From SXXZ01 sp041177965 (GTDB taxonomy: Bacteria > Verrucomicrobiota > Verrucomicrobiia > Limisphaerales > UBA9464), in contig JBEGWF010000146.1 in the NCBI GenBank assembly GCA_041177965.1, forward strand, positions 1 through 64,000: a stretch of DNA of 64,000 nucleotides, written 5' to 3'. The number at the start of each line of letters is the position of its first letter. Position 1 is the stretch's first letter. Both the position numbers and the translations under genes were made by a program. The notes under the pieces are model-generated. The model was not told where the DNA came from. It worked only from the letters and a program-made list of their open reading frames with translations, and did not search any database. Positions 19,277-29,100 of this stretch are shown piece by piece.

Positions 19277-20368
19277 ATGATCCCCATCCGATCCCTGACC
19301 CATGCCCGGTTCGACCTGGCGCTCGCCCATTCCTGGGCCATCGCCACCGACGTCGCTTCGGGCCGGGTGCGCGGCAAGTCGGAGTACCCGGTGGTCTTCG
19401 TCGCATTGACCGATGATCGGGGGCGCTCGGGCATCGGCGAAGCCTCACCCTCGAGCCAGTACGCGGAGAATTGGACGACAGTGGAGGCGTTCCTGAAGCG
19501 CATCGATCCCGGCCGTCTGTCGTTCGACGACCTGCAGGCGTCCCGGGCCTATCTGGAGTCGCTGCCCTGCCCCAGCATGCCGGCCCGATGCGCGATCGAC
19601 CTCGCCCTGCTGGATGGCGCGGCCCGGGCTGCAGGCCAACCGCTGCACCGATTCCTCGGCCTGGCATTCCCGGCATCCGGGGCCCTTTCGTCCTTCACCA
19701 TCGGCCTCGACACCCCGGAGCGGATCGAAGCCAAGGTCCGCGAGGCGGCCCGGTATCCGATCCTGAAGATGAAGCTGGGCGCCCCCACCGATGCCGCCAA
19801 CCTGGCCGCCCTGCGCCGCGCGGCGCCGACCAAGACCATCCGGGTCGACGCCAACGCGGCCTGGAAGACGCGCGAGGAGGCCCTCGATCGGATCCTCGCC
19901 CTCGCCGACGACGGCGACATCGAATTCGTGGAGCAACCCATGCCGCCCGATGCGCCCGAGTCCGACGCGATCTGGCTGAAGGAACGCTCGCCGCTGCCCC
20001 TGGTGGGCGACGAATCGTATCAGGGCGCCCCGGATGCCGAGCGCTGCTCCCGTTGCTTCCACGGGGTGAACGTCAAACTGGTGAAGACCGGCGGCGTGAC
20101 CGCGGCGAAGGAGGCCCTCGAGGCCGCCCGGCGCCTCGGCCTCAGGACGATGCTGGGTTGCATGATCGAGTCGTCGGTGCTCATCAGCGCCGCGGCCCAC
20201 CTGGCCGCCCTTGCCGATTGGCTCGATCTCGACGGCAACGTCCTGATCACCAACGACCCGTTCGACGGCGTGCGCAACCTCGACGGACGTCTGACCTTCG
20301 ACGGGGCCCCTGCATCCCACGGCTTGCAGACCCTCCGCAGGGACTTGCGAGCCGGTCTTCCCGCCTGA
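19277..20368 (+). CDS. Dipeptide epimerase (L-Ala-D/L-Glu epimerase-like, enolase superfamily)
   Basis: 363 residues from ATG 19277; a GTG at 19232 overlapping the recN stop is an alternative start. Muconate-lactonising subgroup of the enolase superfamily: the acid/base KMK pair in PILKMKLG, metal ligands in RVDANAAW, EFVEQP and GDES, and the second catalytic lysine in GVNVKLVKTGG. The arrangement matches Ala-Glu epimerases that act in recycling of murein peptides; other dipeptide specificities are known in this subgroup, so the substrate is an inference. It is probably co-transcribed with recN and ends convergently with secDF. Confidence 0.85.
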   Translation: MIPIRSLTHARFDLALAHSWAIATDVASGRVRGKSEYPVVFVALTDDRGRSGIGEASPSSQYAENWTTVEAFLKRIDPGRLSFDDLQASRAYLESLPCPSMPARCAIDLALLDGAARAAGQPLHRFLGLAFPASGALSSFTIGLDTPERIEAKVREAARYPILKMKLGAPTDAANLAALRRAAPTKTIRVDANAAWKTREEALDRILALADDGDIEFVEQPMPPDAPESDAIWLKERSPLPLVGDESYQGAPDAERCSRCFHGVNVKLVKTGGVTAAKEALEAARRLGLRTMLGCMIESSVLISAAAHLAALADWLDLDGNVLITNDPFDGVRNLDGRLTFDGAPASHGLQTLRRDLRAGLPA

Positions 20369-20403
20369 ACAAACGCCCCACGTTGCACCCCGAACATCCC
20401 CGG

Positions 20404-20441
20404 AAAACACGACGGGCGGGGCACCCGAAGGCACCCCGCCC
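20404..20441 (-). terminator. Rho-independent terminator of secDF with UUCG tetraloop
   Basis: On the minus strand a 12-base-pair stem GGGCGGGGTGCC / GGTGCCCCGCCC (two G-U pairs) closes a C(TTCG)G tetraloop. It is followed four to five bases later by a short T run (GTTTT). It lies 25 bases past the secDF stop. Confidence 0.7.
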
Positions 20442-20465
20442 GCACGAATCCGGGTGGATCTGGAG

Positions 20466-23024
20466 TCAGGCGGCCTCGGCGCTCGCCGGGGTCCCGCCTA
20501 CGACCGGAGTCGCCGCGCCCATCGCCGGACGCTTGCCCTTGTGCCACCACACCACCAGCGCGCTGGCGATGTAGATGGACGAATAGGTGCCGGTGATGAT
20601 GCCGACCAGGAAGGTGAAGGCGAAGTCGTTGATCGCTCCGCCGCCGAAGACGTAGAGGGAGATCGTCGCCAGGAACACGGTACCGGAGGTGATGATCGTG
20701 CGGCTCAGGGTCTGGTTCAACGCACGGTCGATGAGGGCGGTGAACGATCCCGGAACCCCCATCTTCAGGTCTTCGCGGATGCGGTCGAAGATGACGATCG
20801 TGTCGTTGATCGAGAAGCCGATGATGGTCAGCAGCGCGGCCACGAAGGTCGCGTTGAACTGGCGTCCCTCGCCCACCGTGCCGGTCAGGCAGTACCAACC
20901 GATGGTCATGAGCACGTCGTGGGCGACGGCCACGACGGCCGCCACGGCGAAGCTGAATTCGTAGCGGAACGCCACGTAGACGAGGATGCCGAAGAGCGAG
21001 AGCACCGAGGCGATGACGCCCGACTTCTGGATCTCCTTGCCGATGGTCGCACCCACGGAATCCAAGCGGACCCGCTCGAACTTGGATTCGGGGTAGGTCT
21101 TCTTCAGCACCTCCTCGGCCTTGAGTCCGGTGTCCTTCGAAGAGGTGATCGAAAGGTACTCGCGACGGGTGGCTCCCGCCCCCTCGGTCTGGTACTGGAT
21201 CCGCGTCTCGCCGATGCCGCCCTTGGTGAGGGTTTCGCGCACCTTCTCGGTGTCGACGCGCTGCACGAAACGCAACTGCAACTCGTCGCCGCCGGCGAAT
21301 TCGATGCCCAGCATGTTGTGGCCGCGGACGAAGATGCCATAGCCGATGCCCACGACGATCAGCAACCACGAGGCGATGAAGGCCGGCTTGGCGAAGCTGA
21401 GGAAGCGGATGTCGGTGCCCTTGATGATGTGGAGCATGGGCAGCGACTTGAGGATGTTCTTCGCGAGGAGGAAGTCGAAGATCAGGCGGGTGACCACCAG
21501 CGCCGTGAACATCGAGACGCACAGACCGACGGTCAGCGCCACGCCGAAGCCCTTGATGGGGCCGGTACCCATGATGATCAGCAGCACCGAGGAGATCAGG
21601 GTGGTGAGGTTGGAGTCGAAGATCGTGCCGAAGGCCTTGTCGTAACCCGAGGCCACGGCCCCGCGGACCGATTTGCCGGCGGCCAGTTCCTCGCGCATGC
21701 GCTCGTAGATGAGCACGTTGGCGTCGACCGCCATGCCGATGGTCAGCACGATGCCGGCGATGCCCGGGAGGGTGAAGGTGACGTCGAGGGAGCACATGAC
21801 CCCGAGCATGATCAGCACGTTCAGCACGAGGGCCACGTTGGCGACCAGACCGGCGGTCAGGTAGTAGACGATCATGAACACGGCGACCCCTCCGACGCCG
21901 AGCAGCGTGGCGGTCTTGCCGGACGCGATGGCATCGGCCCCGAGCGACGGATCGACGCCGCGCTCCTCCTTGACTTCCAGCGGCGCGGCCAGGGGGTTCT
22001 CCAGCGACGTGGCCAGCTCGAAGGCCTCCTTGTCGGTGAACGATCCGGTGATCTGGCCGTTGCCACCGAGGATGGGCCCGTTGATGCGAGGGGCGGAGAT
22101 CACCTCGCCATCGAGGATGATCGCCAGACGCTCGCCGACGGCGGCCTGGGTGATCTCACCGAAGAGCTGGGCCCCGTCGGGGTTGAGACTGAAGCTGACA
22201 TAGGGCGAACCGGTGGCCGGATCGTGACCCACGCCGGCACCCTCGACGTGCTTGCCGGACAGACCGCGCTCCGAGGTGCGCTTGACCAGTATCGGCGACG
22301 GCATGCGCTGGCCCGGGGTGCCGGTGGGCACCATCTCGAACATGCGCACATAACCGGGAGGAACCACCCCGCGGCTGAGCTGGGCATCGCTCTCCGGATG
22401 CACCATGCGGAACTCCAGGAAGGCGGCCTTCTGGATCTGGGCCTTGGCCTGCTGCTTGTCGGCCTCGCTCAGGCCCGGCAACTGCACCAGGATGCGCCCG
22501 CCGCCCGCCGGGGCGATGACCGGTTCGGCCACGCCGAAACGATCCACGCGGCGCCGCAACACCTCCACCGCCTGCTCGGCGATGAAGTCGGCGTTCATCA
22601 TGGCGCCGGCATTGGTCTGGGCGCGGCTCATGTCCATCTCCAGGAGGAACTGGGTGCCGCCCTGCAGGTCGAGGCCGAGTCGGAACTGGCCGGCGGCCGA
22701 CCGTTGCACCCGATTCAGGATGCCGCGGGTGAGGTCGCGCTCCACCGCCGCGTTCACGTAGTTGCTCGGGAAGAACGGACGGAGATCGTTGGTACCGACG
22801 GCCACCAACAGGTTGGAGTAGGTGATCCCCGGCGCCTTGTCGGTGTTCGATGCGTCCAACTGCTGGGCCTTCTTGACGATCTCGTCGAAGGTCTTGTTGG
22901 GAGTCGAGGACTGCTGCTCGAACGCCTCGATCAGGTTCTTCGAGGTCGGCGGGTAGATCTCGCTGGCCGACCACGCTACGACGAGCAGGATCAGGACGAG
23001 CTTCCAGAGGTGACTACGGTTCAT
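20466..23024 (-). CDS. secDF: Protein translocase SecDF, single-chain fusion
   Basis: 852 residues, the SecD and SecF subunits joined in one chain. The accessory complex uses proton flow to pull exported proteins through SecYEG. The N-terminus has one membrane segment and the periplasmic P1 domain, with RLGLDLQGGTQFLLEMD typical of SecD. GIAGIVLTIGMAVDANVLIYERMREEL marks the SecD membrane core. IEFAGGDELQLRF starts the SecF half, and IGFSINDTIVIFDRIREDL is the equivalent SecF motif. Start 23024 is 16 bases after yajC, an operon order conserved across bacteria. Fused SecDF occurs in several phyla, so this is not odd in itself. Confidence 0.95.
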   Translation of the reverse strand: MNRSHLWKLVLILLVVAWSASEIYPPTSKNLIEAFEQQSSTPNKTFDEIVKKAQQLDASNTDKAPGITYSNLLVAVGTNDLRPFFPSNYVNAAVERDLTRGILNRVQRSAAGQFRLGLDLQGGTQFLLEMDMSRAQTNAGAMMNADFIAEQAVEVLRRRVDRFGVAEPVIAPAGGGRILVQLPGLSEADKQQAKAQIQKAAFLEFRMVHPESDAQLSRGVVPPGYVRMFEMVPTGTPGQRMPSPILVKRTSERGLSGKHVEGAGVGHDPATGSPYVSFSLNPDGAQLFGEITQAAVGERLAIILDGEVISAPRINGPILGGNGQITGSFTDKEAFELATSLENPLAAPLEVKEERGVDPSLGADAIASGKTATLLGVGGVAVFMIVYYLTAGLVANVALVLNVLIMLGVMCSLDVTFTLPGIAGIVLTIGMAVDANVLIYERMREELAAGKSVRGAVASGYDKAFGTIFDSNLTTLISSVLLIIMGTGPIKGFGVALTVGLCVSMFTALVVTRLIFDFLLAKNILKSLPMLHIIKGTDIRFLSFAKPAFIASWLLIVVGIGYGIFVRGHNMLGIEFAGGDELQLRFVQRVDTEKVRETLTKGGIGETRIQYQTEGAGATRREYLSITSSKDTGLKAEEVLKKTYPESKFERVRLDSVGATIGKEIQKSGVIASVLSLFGILVYVAFRYEFSFAVAAVVAVAHDVLMTIGWYCLTGTVGEGRQFNATFVAALLTIIGFSINDTIVIFDRIREDLKMGVPGSFTALIDRALNQTLSRTIITSGTVFLATISLYVFGGGAINDFAFTFLVGIITGTYSSIYIASALVVWWHKGKRPAMGAATPVVGGTPASAEAA

Positions 23025-23040
23025 TGGGAAAGGGATGGAT

Positions 23041-23385
23041 TCAGGAGGCCGGGGTGCCGGCCACGACCTCACCGATGGCGGCCTTGGTGATCTCGAGCTT
23101 CGACTCGCCCGAGCGGATGGAGACGGAGTTGTCCTTGATGCCCACGACCACGCCGACGATGCCGGAGGTGGTGGTCACCTTGTCGCCGGCCTTGAGCTCG
23201 GCGATCATCTTGGCCTGCTCCTTTGCGCGCTTCTGCTGCGGGCGGATGAGCATGACGTAGAAGATGATGCCGAAGAACACCATCATGCCCATCTGCATGA
23301 ATGCTGCTTTGTTCTGCTCTTCCTTGGTGCCCCCCTGGGACGGACCGCCCAGGGCCAGCATAGCGGCGTACGATTGATACAACAT
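23041..23385 (-). CDS. yajC: Preprotein translocase subunit YajC
   Basis: 114 residues from ATG 23385 (a TTG at 23394 would add three). One membrane helix (MMVFFGIIFYVMLIRPQQKR) followed by a small basic-acidic cytoplasmic domain with AELKAGDKVTTTSGIVGVVVGI, the family signature. It associates with SecDF, which follows in the same operon. A TTGCCA-N16-TAGTCT promoter-like pair is upstream. Confidence 0.95.
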   Translation of the reverse strand: MLYQSYAAMLALGGPSQGGTKEEQNKAAFMQMGMMVFFGIIFYVMLIRPQQKRAKEQAKMIAELKAGDKVTTTSGIVGVVVGIKDNSVSIRSGESKLEITKAAIGEVVAGTPAS

Positions 23386-23406
23386 GTGTTGCAAAGTGAA
23401 GCGCGG

Positions 23407-23434
23407 AGACTACGGAGGCCCCGGAACTTGGCAA
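23407..23434 (-). promoter_or_regulatory. Candidate sigma70 promoter of yajC-secDF
   Basis: On the minus strand TTGCCA and TAGTCT are separated by 16 bases. The expected transcription start is about 15 bases upstream of the yajC ATG. The -35 is good, the -10 weak. Confidence 0.4.
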
Positions 23435-23557
23435 GCGCCCGTTCGGACCCTCGGACTAGGGATTTTTCGGGCACCGGGATGTGCGGTGGGACGATGCCCG
23501 CAGTTTTTCTCCGATCCCGCACTCGGCATACCCTGAAAAAAATGCTGAACTCGGCCC

Positions 23558-24088
23558 GTGAAACTGTCGGAACTGCATGTGGGTCAACGGGTCATCCACC
23601 CCCAACTGGGCGAGGGCGTGGTCAAGGCCATCAATGAATACGCCGCCGAGGTCCTCTTCCTGGAGGGCCGCAAGCCGGTCGAACCCGAATCCAGCGGACT
23701 GTCGCCCGCCGAATCCCAGGCCACCCTCACCGGTCTGGCGATGCCCTTGGAGGCCATGATCTCGCGCGTGGTGGATGCCATGGTCGATCGTCTGGGCTTG
23801 GAACGACCGGACGCTGCGGTCCACGAATTGGCCACCCGATGGAAATCCGGCAGGCTCGTCCTGCAACCGTCCGATCCGTCGCTCCAGGTCAAGGAGGTCG
23901 ATCTCGAGAACTTCTTCCACAAGCTCGTCCTCATGCGCAACCAACTGCGGGTCCTGGAGCAGAAGATCAACGCCAGCGAGACCCTGTCGTCGGCCGAGAA
24001 GTTCGACTGGCAGCAGTACATCACCCGCTGCTACGGGTCGATGACCACCTTCAACCTGCTCTTCAAGGACAAGGAGTCGCACTTCTGA
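23558..24088 (+). CDS. Uncharacterised protein with N-terminal CarD/Tudor-like domain
   Basis: 176 residues from a GTG. I do not recognise a named family. Residues 1-35 (HVGQRVIHPQLGEGVVKAI and a following beta strand) look like the SH3/Tudor fold found at the N-terminus of CarD-type RNA polymerase-binding proteins and in DNA helicase tails. The rest is mostly helical and charged, with a conserved-looking aromatic C-terminus (WQQYITRCYGSMTTFNLLF). No signal peptide or membrane segment. It is divergent from yajC and stands 156 bases before a symporter gene. A nucleic-acid- or polymerase-binding role is possible but unproven. Confidence 0.7.
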   Translation: MKLSELHVGQRVIHPQLGEGVVKAINEYAAEVLFLEGRKPVEPESSGLSPAESQATLTGLAMPLEAMISRVVDAMVDRLGLERPDAAVHELATRWKSGRLVLQPSDPSLQVKEVDLENFFHKLVLMRNQLRVLEQKINASETLSSAEKFDWQQYITRCYGSMTTFNLLFKDKESHF

Positions 24089-24244
24089 GCGGGGGCGTCC
24101 CCGGCCACGGCCACGCCCCGAACGCCACCCCGCCCCGCGGCCGTGCGAGCGGGTCCCGGGAGCACGGCCGCGACGGGGCTTGCCATTCGCCCGGTTCGCC
24201 CAAGACTCCGCGCCGAACGTCCCCCTCGACATCACCAATCCGCC

Positions 24245-26041
24245 ATGCACCTCGCGACGCTCGACTGGATCATCATCGCCGCCACGTTCGTCCTGTACCT
24301 GGCCATCGGGCTCTTCGTCGGCAAATCCGCCGGCAAGGATTACGAAAGCTACTTCCTGAGCGGCCGGACCATGCCCTGGTGGCTGCTGGGCACCTCCATG
24401 GTGGCCACGACCTTCGCCACCGACACCCCCAACCTGGTGGCGGGCATCGTGCGGCGGAACGGGGTGTTCGGGAATTGGGTGTGGTGGGCCCTGTTGCTGA
24501 CCGGCACCACCACGGTGTTCCTCTTCGCCAAGCTCTGGCGTCGCAGCGGGATGATGACGGACATCGAGTTCTACGAACTCCGCTATTCCGGGAAGCCCGC
24601 CGCCTTCCTGCGCGGGTTCCGGGCCGTTTACCTGGGGATCTTCTTCAACATCCTGGTGATGGCGAACGTCTCGCTGGCGGCCATCAAGATCGGCGGGGTG
24701 ATGTTCGGACTGGATCCGATGAACACCATCGTGGTGGCTTCGGTGGTCACGGTGGCCTACAGCATGGTCGGCGGCCTGACCGGGGTGCTCCTCACCGACC
24801 TCGTCCAGTTCATCATCGCCATGGTCGGCGCGATCTGGGCGGCCGTGCACGTGGTGGGACTGCCGCAGGTGGGCGGACTGGGCAAGCTCCTGGCCGACCC
24901 GCGGGTGCAGGCCAAGATGGATGTCGTGCCCGATTTCGCCGCGACCCCCCATGACCTGGTCATGGCGGTGTTCCTGGTCCCCCTCCTGGTCACCTGGTGG
25001 AGCATCTACTATCCGGGTGCCGAACCGGGCGGCGGTGGCTATGTGGCCCAACGCCTGTTGGCCGCCAAGAACGAGAAACACGCGCTGGGGGCCTGCCTGT
25101 TCTTCAACGTGATGCACTACGCCCTGCGGCCCTGGCCGTGGATCCTGGTCGCGCTGGCCTCGCTGGTGGTCTTCCCGGATGTGGCGTCGTTGCAGGCCCG
25201 CTTCCCCCACCTGGATCCGAAGATCGTCCAGGACGATCTGGCGTACCCGGCCATGCTCACCTTCCTGCCCCAGGGCCTGATGGGGATCATGGTGGCCTCG
25301 CTGGCGGCCGCCTACATGAGCACCATGTCCACGCAGGTGAACTACGGGTCGTCCATCGTGGTCAGCGACCTCTACCTGAGGTTCGTCAATCCCAAGGCCA
25401 GCGACTCGCAGCAGGTCTGGCTGGGCAGGGTGGTGACCGTGGTCCTGATGTTCGCCTCGTGCTGGCTGGCGCTCCGGATGAAGGACGCCCTGTCCAACTT
25501 CAACCTGATGATGCAGGTGGGCGCCGGCACCGGTCTGGTGCTGATCCTGCGTTGGTTCTGGTGGCGGATCAATGCGGCGGCCGAGATCGCCGCCATGACC
25601 CTTTCGTTCGGCATGGCCCTCTTCTGGCACTACTCCAGCGTGGGCAAGGACCTCCCGGAATGGAAGCAGATGGTCCTCGGCGTGGCCGTCACGACGGCGG
25701 GCTCCCTGCTGGTGGCCCTGCTGACGGGGCCCACCGAGACCGAGAAATTGCGGGAGTTCTACTCCCGCGTGCAGCCCGGTGGCGCGGGATGGAAGCCCAT
25801 CCTCGACCGGGCCGGTCATGAGCGTGTGCAGATCCAGGACACCCGTTTGGGCACCGGTTCCGACCTTGGCGCCGGCATCGTCTGCTCCATCCTGGCCTCG
25901 ATCGGCATCTGGGCGCTGATCTTCGCCGGAGGTTGGTCCATCTATGGGCGGTGGACCCATGCGGGGATCGCCCTGACGGTGACCTTGGTCTGCGGAGCGC
26001 TGCTGCCCGGCTTCATCCGACGCCTGCGGATCCGGGACTGA
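24245..26041 (+). CDS. Sodium:solute symporter family protein
   Basis: 598 residues with about 13 membrane segments, SSS family (LeuT fold). The start at 24245 places a hydrophobic helix directly at the N-terminus (LDWIIIAATFVLYLAIGLFVG). SYFLSGRTMPWWLLGTSMVATTFATDTPN is the family's helix 1-2 region, AYSMVGGLTGVLLTDLVQFIIA the sodium-site helix 5 region, and AAAYMSTMSTQVNYGSSIVVSDLY the helix 8-9 motif. Members take up sugars, nucleosides, amino acids or organic acids with Na+. The next gene is a glycogen-debranching fusion, which hints at, but does not prove, a sugar substrate. Confidence 0.9.
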   Translation: MHLATLDWIIIAATFVLYLAIGLFVGKSAGKDYESYFLSGRTMPWWLLGTSMVATTFATDTPNLVAGIVRRNGVFGNWVWWALLLTGTTTVFLFAKLWRRSGMMTDIEFYELRYSGKPAAFLRGFRAVYLGIFFNILVMANVSLAAIKIGGVMFGLDPMNTIVVASVVTVAYSMVGGLTGVLLTDLVQFIIAMVGAIWAAVHVVGLPQVGGLGKLLADPRVQAKMDVVPDFAATPHDLVMAVFLVPLLVTWWSIYYPGAEPGGGGYVAQRLLAAKNEKHALGACLFFNVMHYALRPWPWILVALASLVVFPDVASLQARFPHLDPKIVQDDLAYPAMLTFLPQGLMGIMVASLAAAYMSTMSTQVNYGSSIVVSDLYLRFVNPKASDSQQVWLGRVVTVVLMFASCWLALRMKDALSNFNLMMQVGAGTGLVLILRWFWWRINAAAEIAAMTLSFGMALFWHYSSVGKDLPEWKQMVLGVAVTTAGSLLVALLTGPTETEKLREFYSRVQPGGAGWKPILDRAGHERVQIQDTRLGTGSDLGAGIVCSILASIGIWALIFAGGWSIYGRWTHAGIALTVTLVCGALLPGFIRRLRIRD

Positions 26042-26177
26042 TCCCACCCCCGGTTGGTGGTGCCCCGTGCCCCCGGGCGTGACCGGGGAAGGATCAGGCA
26101 TTGCCCGCCCCCGGAACGGGCTCCATTATCCCGTCGCCCGGAGCGTCGGGCCGACCGGCGCACGGGAACCCAAACCC

Positions 26178-29100
26178 ATGGCCGGACTCTCCATGTCGCC
26201 CGTACCGGGCACCCGTGTCGTTCGACACGCCGGTGATACGATGACCTTCATCCTGACGGCGCCGGACGGCGGTGCACCCGACGGCTGGCAGGCACGCCTG
26301 CGGACCAACCTGGGCCGGGCGGACCGGGTGCGGGAGGAGATCCTGCAGTCCCACTTCGGAAAGCTGCCCTTGGCCGGTGCCGCCTGGCGAGACCTGCCCC
26401 TGCGACCGACCGCGGACGGGAACTGGGCGATCACCGTCCCGCTCACCGAGGTGGGCTACTTCAAGGCCAAGGCCTACGCGATCGATCCCCGTGGATTCCA
26501 GCACTGGCCCGACGGACCGGATGTCGGCATCAGCATCCAACCCTCGTGGACGCGGACGGCCAACACCGTGTACTGCGCGTTCCCACGCATGTTCGGCCCG
26601 TGGTCGAAGCATCGCCTCTCGACCGCGGAGGATCACCACACCCCGATCCTCAAGGCGCTCGACCAGGAGGGATTCACCGTCATCCCACCGAGCGGAACCC
26701 TGCGGTCGCTCATCACCGAACTGCCCCACATCATCGACCGGCTCGGCTGCCGCATCCTGCATCTGCTGCCGGTCAGCCCCACCCCGACCACTTTCGCGCG
26801 TTTCGGACGCTACGGCTCCCCCTACGCGCTGCAGCACCTGACCCAGATCGACCCGGCCCTCGTCGAGTTCGATCGACGGACGACGGGCGTGGATCAGTTC
26901 CAGGAATTGGCCCGCGAGGTCCACGCCCGCGGAGCGCGTCTCATGCTCGACCTCGTGATCAACCACACCGGTTGGGGAAGCGCCGAATGGGAGCAACACC
27001 CGGAATGGTTCGTCCGGAAGCCCGATGGTGAGTTCGAGAGCCCGGGCGCCTGGAACGTGGTCTGGGAAGACCTGGTCGAGATGGATCAGCGCCACGTCGC
27101 CCTCTGGGACTACCTGGCCGACGCATTCCTGGTGTGGTGCCGCCGCGGGGTCGACGGCTTCAGGTGCGACGCCGGCTACAAGATCCCGCCCCACGTCTGG
27201 CAGTTCATCACGGCCAAGGTGAGGCGGGAATTCCCGGACACGGTCTTCCTTCTCGAGGGCCTCGGGGGCCCTTGGGACGCGACCGAGGCCTGCCTCGCGG
27301 AGGGCGGCATGCAATGGGCGTACAGCGAGCTCTTCCAGAACCACGGAGCGCTAGGCATCAGCGGGTATCTCGATCACCACCTGAAGGCCAGTGCGCAATC
27401 CGGTGTCCTCATCCATTACAGCGAGACCCACGACAATTCTCGCCTCGCCGCCAATGGTGGCGTGCCCGGTCAAGCCGCCACCCCCGAGGGGCGGCGGTGG
27501 TCGCTCTTCCGCAACCGACTGGCGGCCCTGACCTCCATCCAGGGGGGGTACGGGTTCACGGCCGGGGTAGAGTGGTGCGCCACCGAGCAGATCAACGTCC
27601 ACAGCAGCCGGGGCCTGGCATGGGGTTCCCGGGATCCGCTGGTCCCGGAACTGTCGGCGCTGAACCGCCTGATCAGCAATCATCCCTGCTTCTTCGACGG
27701 CGCGACCCTGCACCGACTGAGCGAACCCCACTCGCCCGTCTACGCGCTGGTTCGGCGATCCCATGACGGAGCCGACACCGTGTTGGTCGTGGCCAACACC
27801 GAATTCGAGGAGGAGCGCACGATCGACCTGCCGACGAGCGCCTGGGACGAGCTTGGACGCCCGACCCTCGATCTCATCGGACATGCCGAGGCTCCCCGAT
27901 TCGCATCGATTCCAGCATCGGCGGGCGGAATGGGAGCGATGATCCGGATCCGCGTCGGACCCGGGGCCACCCACTGTCTCTCATGCGCCGTCACCCCGGT
28001 GGGGCTTTCCGGGGACGCCTACCGCGACGCGCGACGGAGGGCCGACTGGGCGGCGGCCTGCGAAGGGCGGATCACCGGGGGGCTTCCCCGGATCGCCATC
28101 GACTGGAAAGCCCGGGCCGAGGCGGTGGCCCGCGACCCGGAGCGCTTCCTGGCCGCCCTGATCCGGGGCGTCGACCCCGAGGATCAGTCTCCCGGGTACT
28201 ATCGTCCGGTCGTGGTCTGGCGGCTCCGGGATCGCACCCGGGTCACGCCGGTACCCCCGGGCCACTGGGTCCTCCTCCGGGACACCCATCCATTCCGGTG
28301 GACCGCACGACCCGCCCGGGGCGGACTCGAGCATCATGCCGAATCGATCCCCACCGGCGTCGACCACATCGCGGCCCTGCCGCCCGCTGGACATCTCGGG
28401 GAAGTGCTGCTCGAACTGGAACGATACGAGCCCACCGAACCCGGGGTCACCGCCACCCTGAGGTACCTCGCCCCGGTGCCACAGGATCTGCCTTCGGTGC
28501 CTCCCGATCCGGGCAACACCACGGTGCTGCTGACCAACGGCCGGGGCGGCATGGCGCGGATGTGCCTCGACCTCGGCCGCATCCACTCCAAGTACGATTG
28601 CGTCCTGGGTGCGAACCTCCATCCCGAGGTCCCGGTCGATCGTCATGTCCTGGCCAAGCGGATCCGCGTCTGGATCAACGCCGACGGATTCATCTCGCCG
28701 CTCGACGCCTCGAACCTCGTCAACGTCGAGACCACCGCCCCCACGCATTGGCGCTTCATCGCCAACGCCGGCGATGGTCGCAGCGTCGAGATCCGGGTCG
28801 TGGCCGACCTGCTCGATGGCCGGAACACGACGGTCTTCCAGTTCAACCGTCCGGCCCAGGCGAGCCGCGATTCGCGGTTCGGAAAACCCCTGCCCCCGTC
28901 CTGCGATGTCCGTCTGATCGTCCGATTGGATCTGGAGGACCGGAATTTCCACTGGGAGACCCGTCTCGACCCGGAGACCGAGGGGCGGTTCATCCGGGCC
29001 ACACGGAGTCTCCAGCGGGGCATCGGAGGCGGTAGCCCGGCCGGCGAGGTCCATGGTTTCGCCTTCGAACCCGACGCCTCGCGGGGAGTGAGGGTCCAGG

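Noticed and set aside
20454..23090. 878-codon plus-strand open frame opposite secDF
   Set aside because: His/Asp/Gly-rich antisense artefact; SecD and SecF motifs are on the minus strand.
23456..26101. 881-codon minus-strand open frame opposite the symporter
   Set aside because: His/Asp/Gln-rich antisense shadow without domains; the symporter is well supported.
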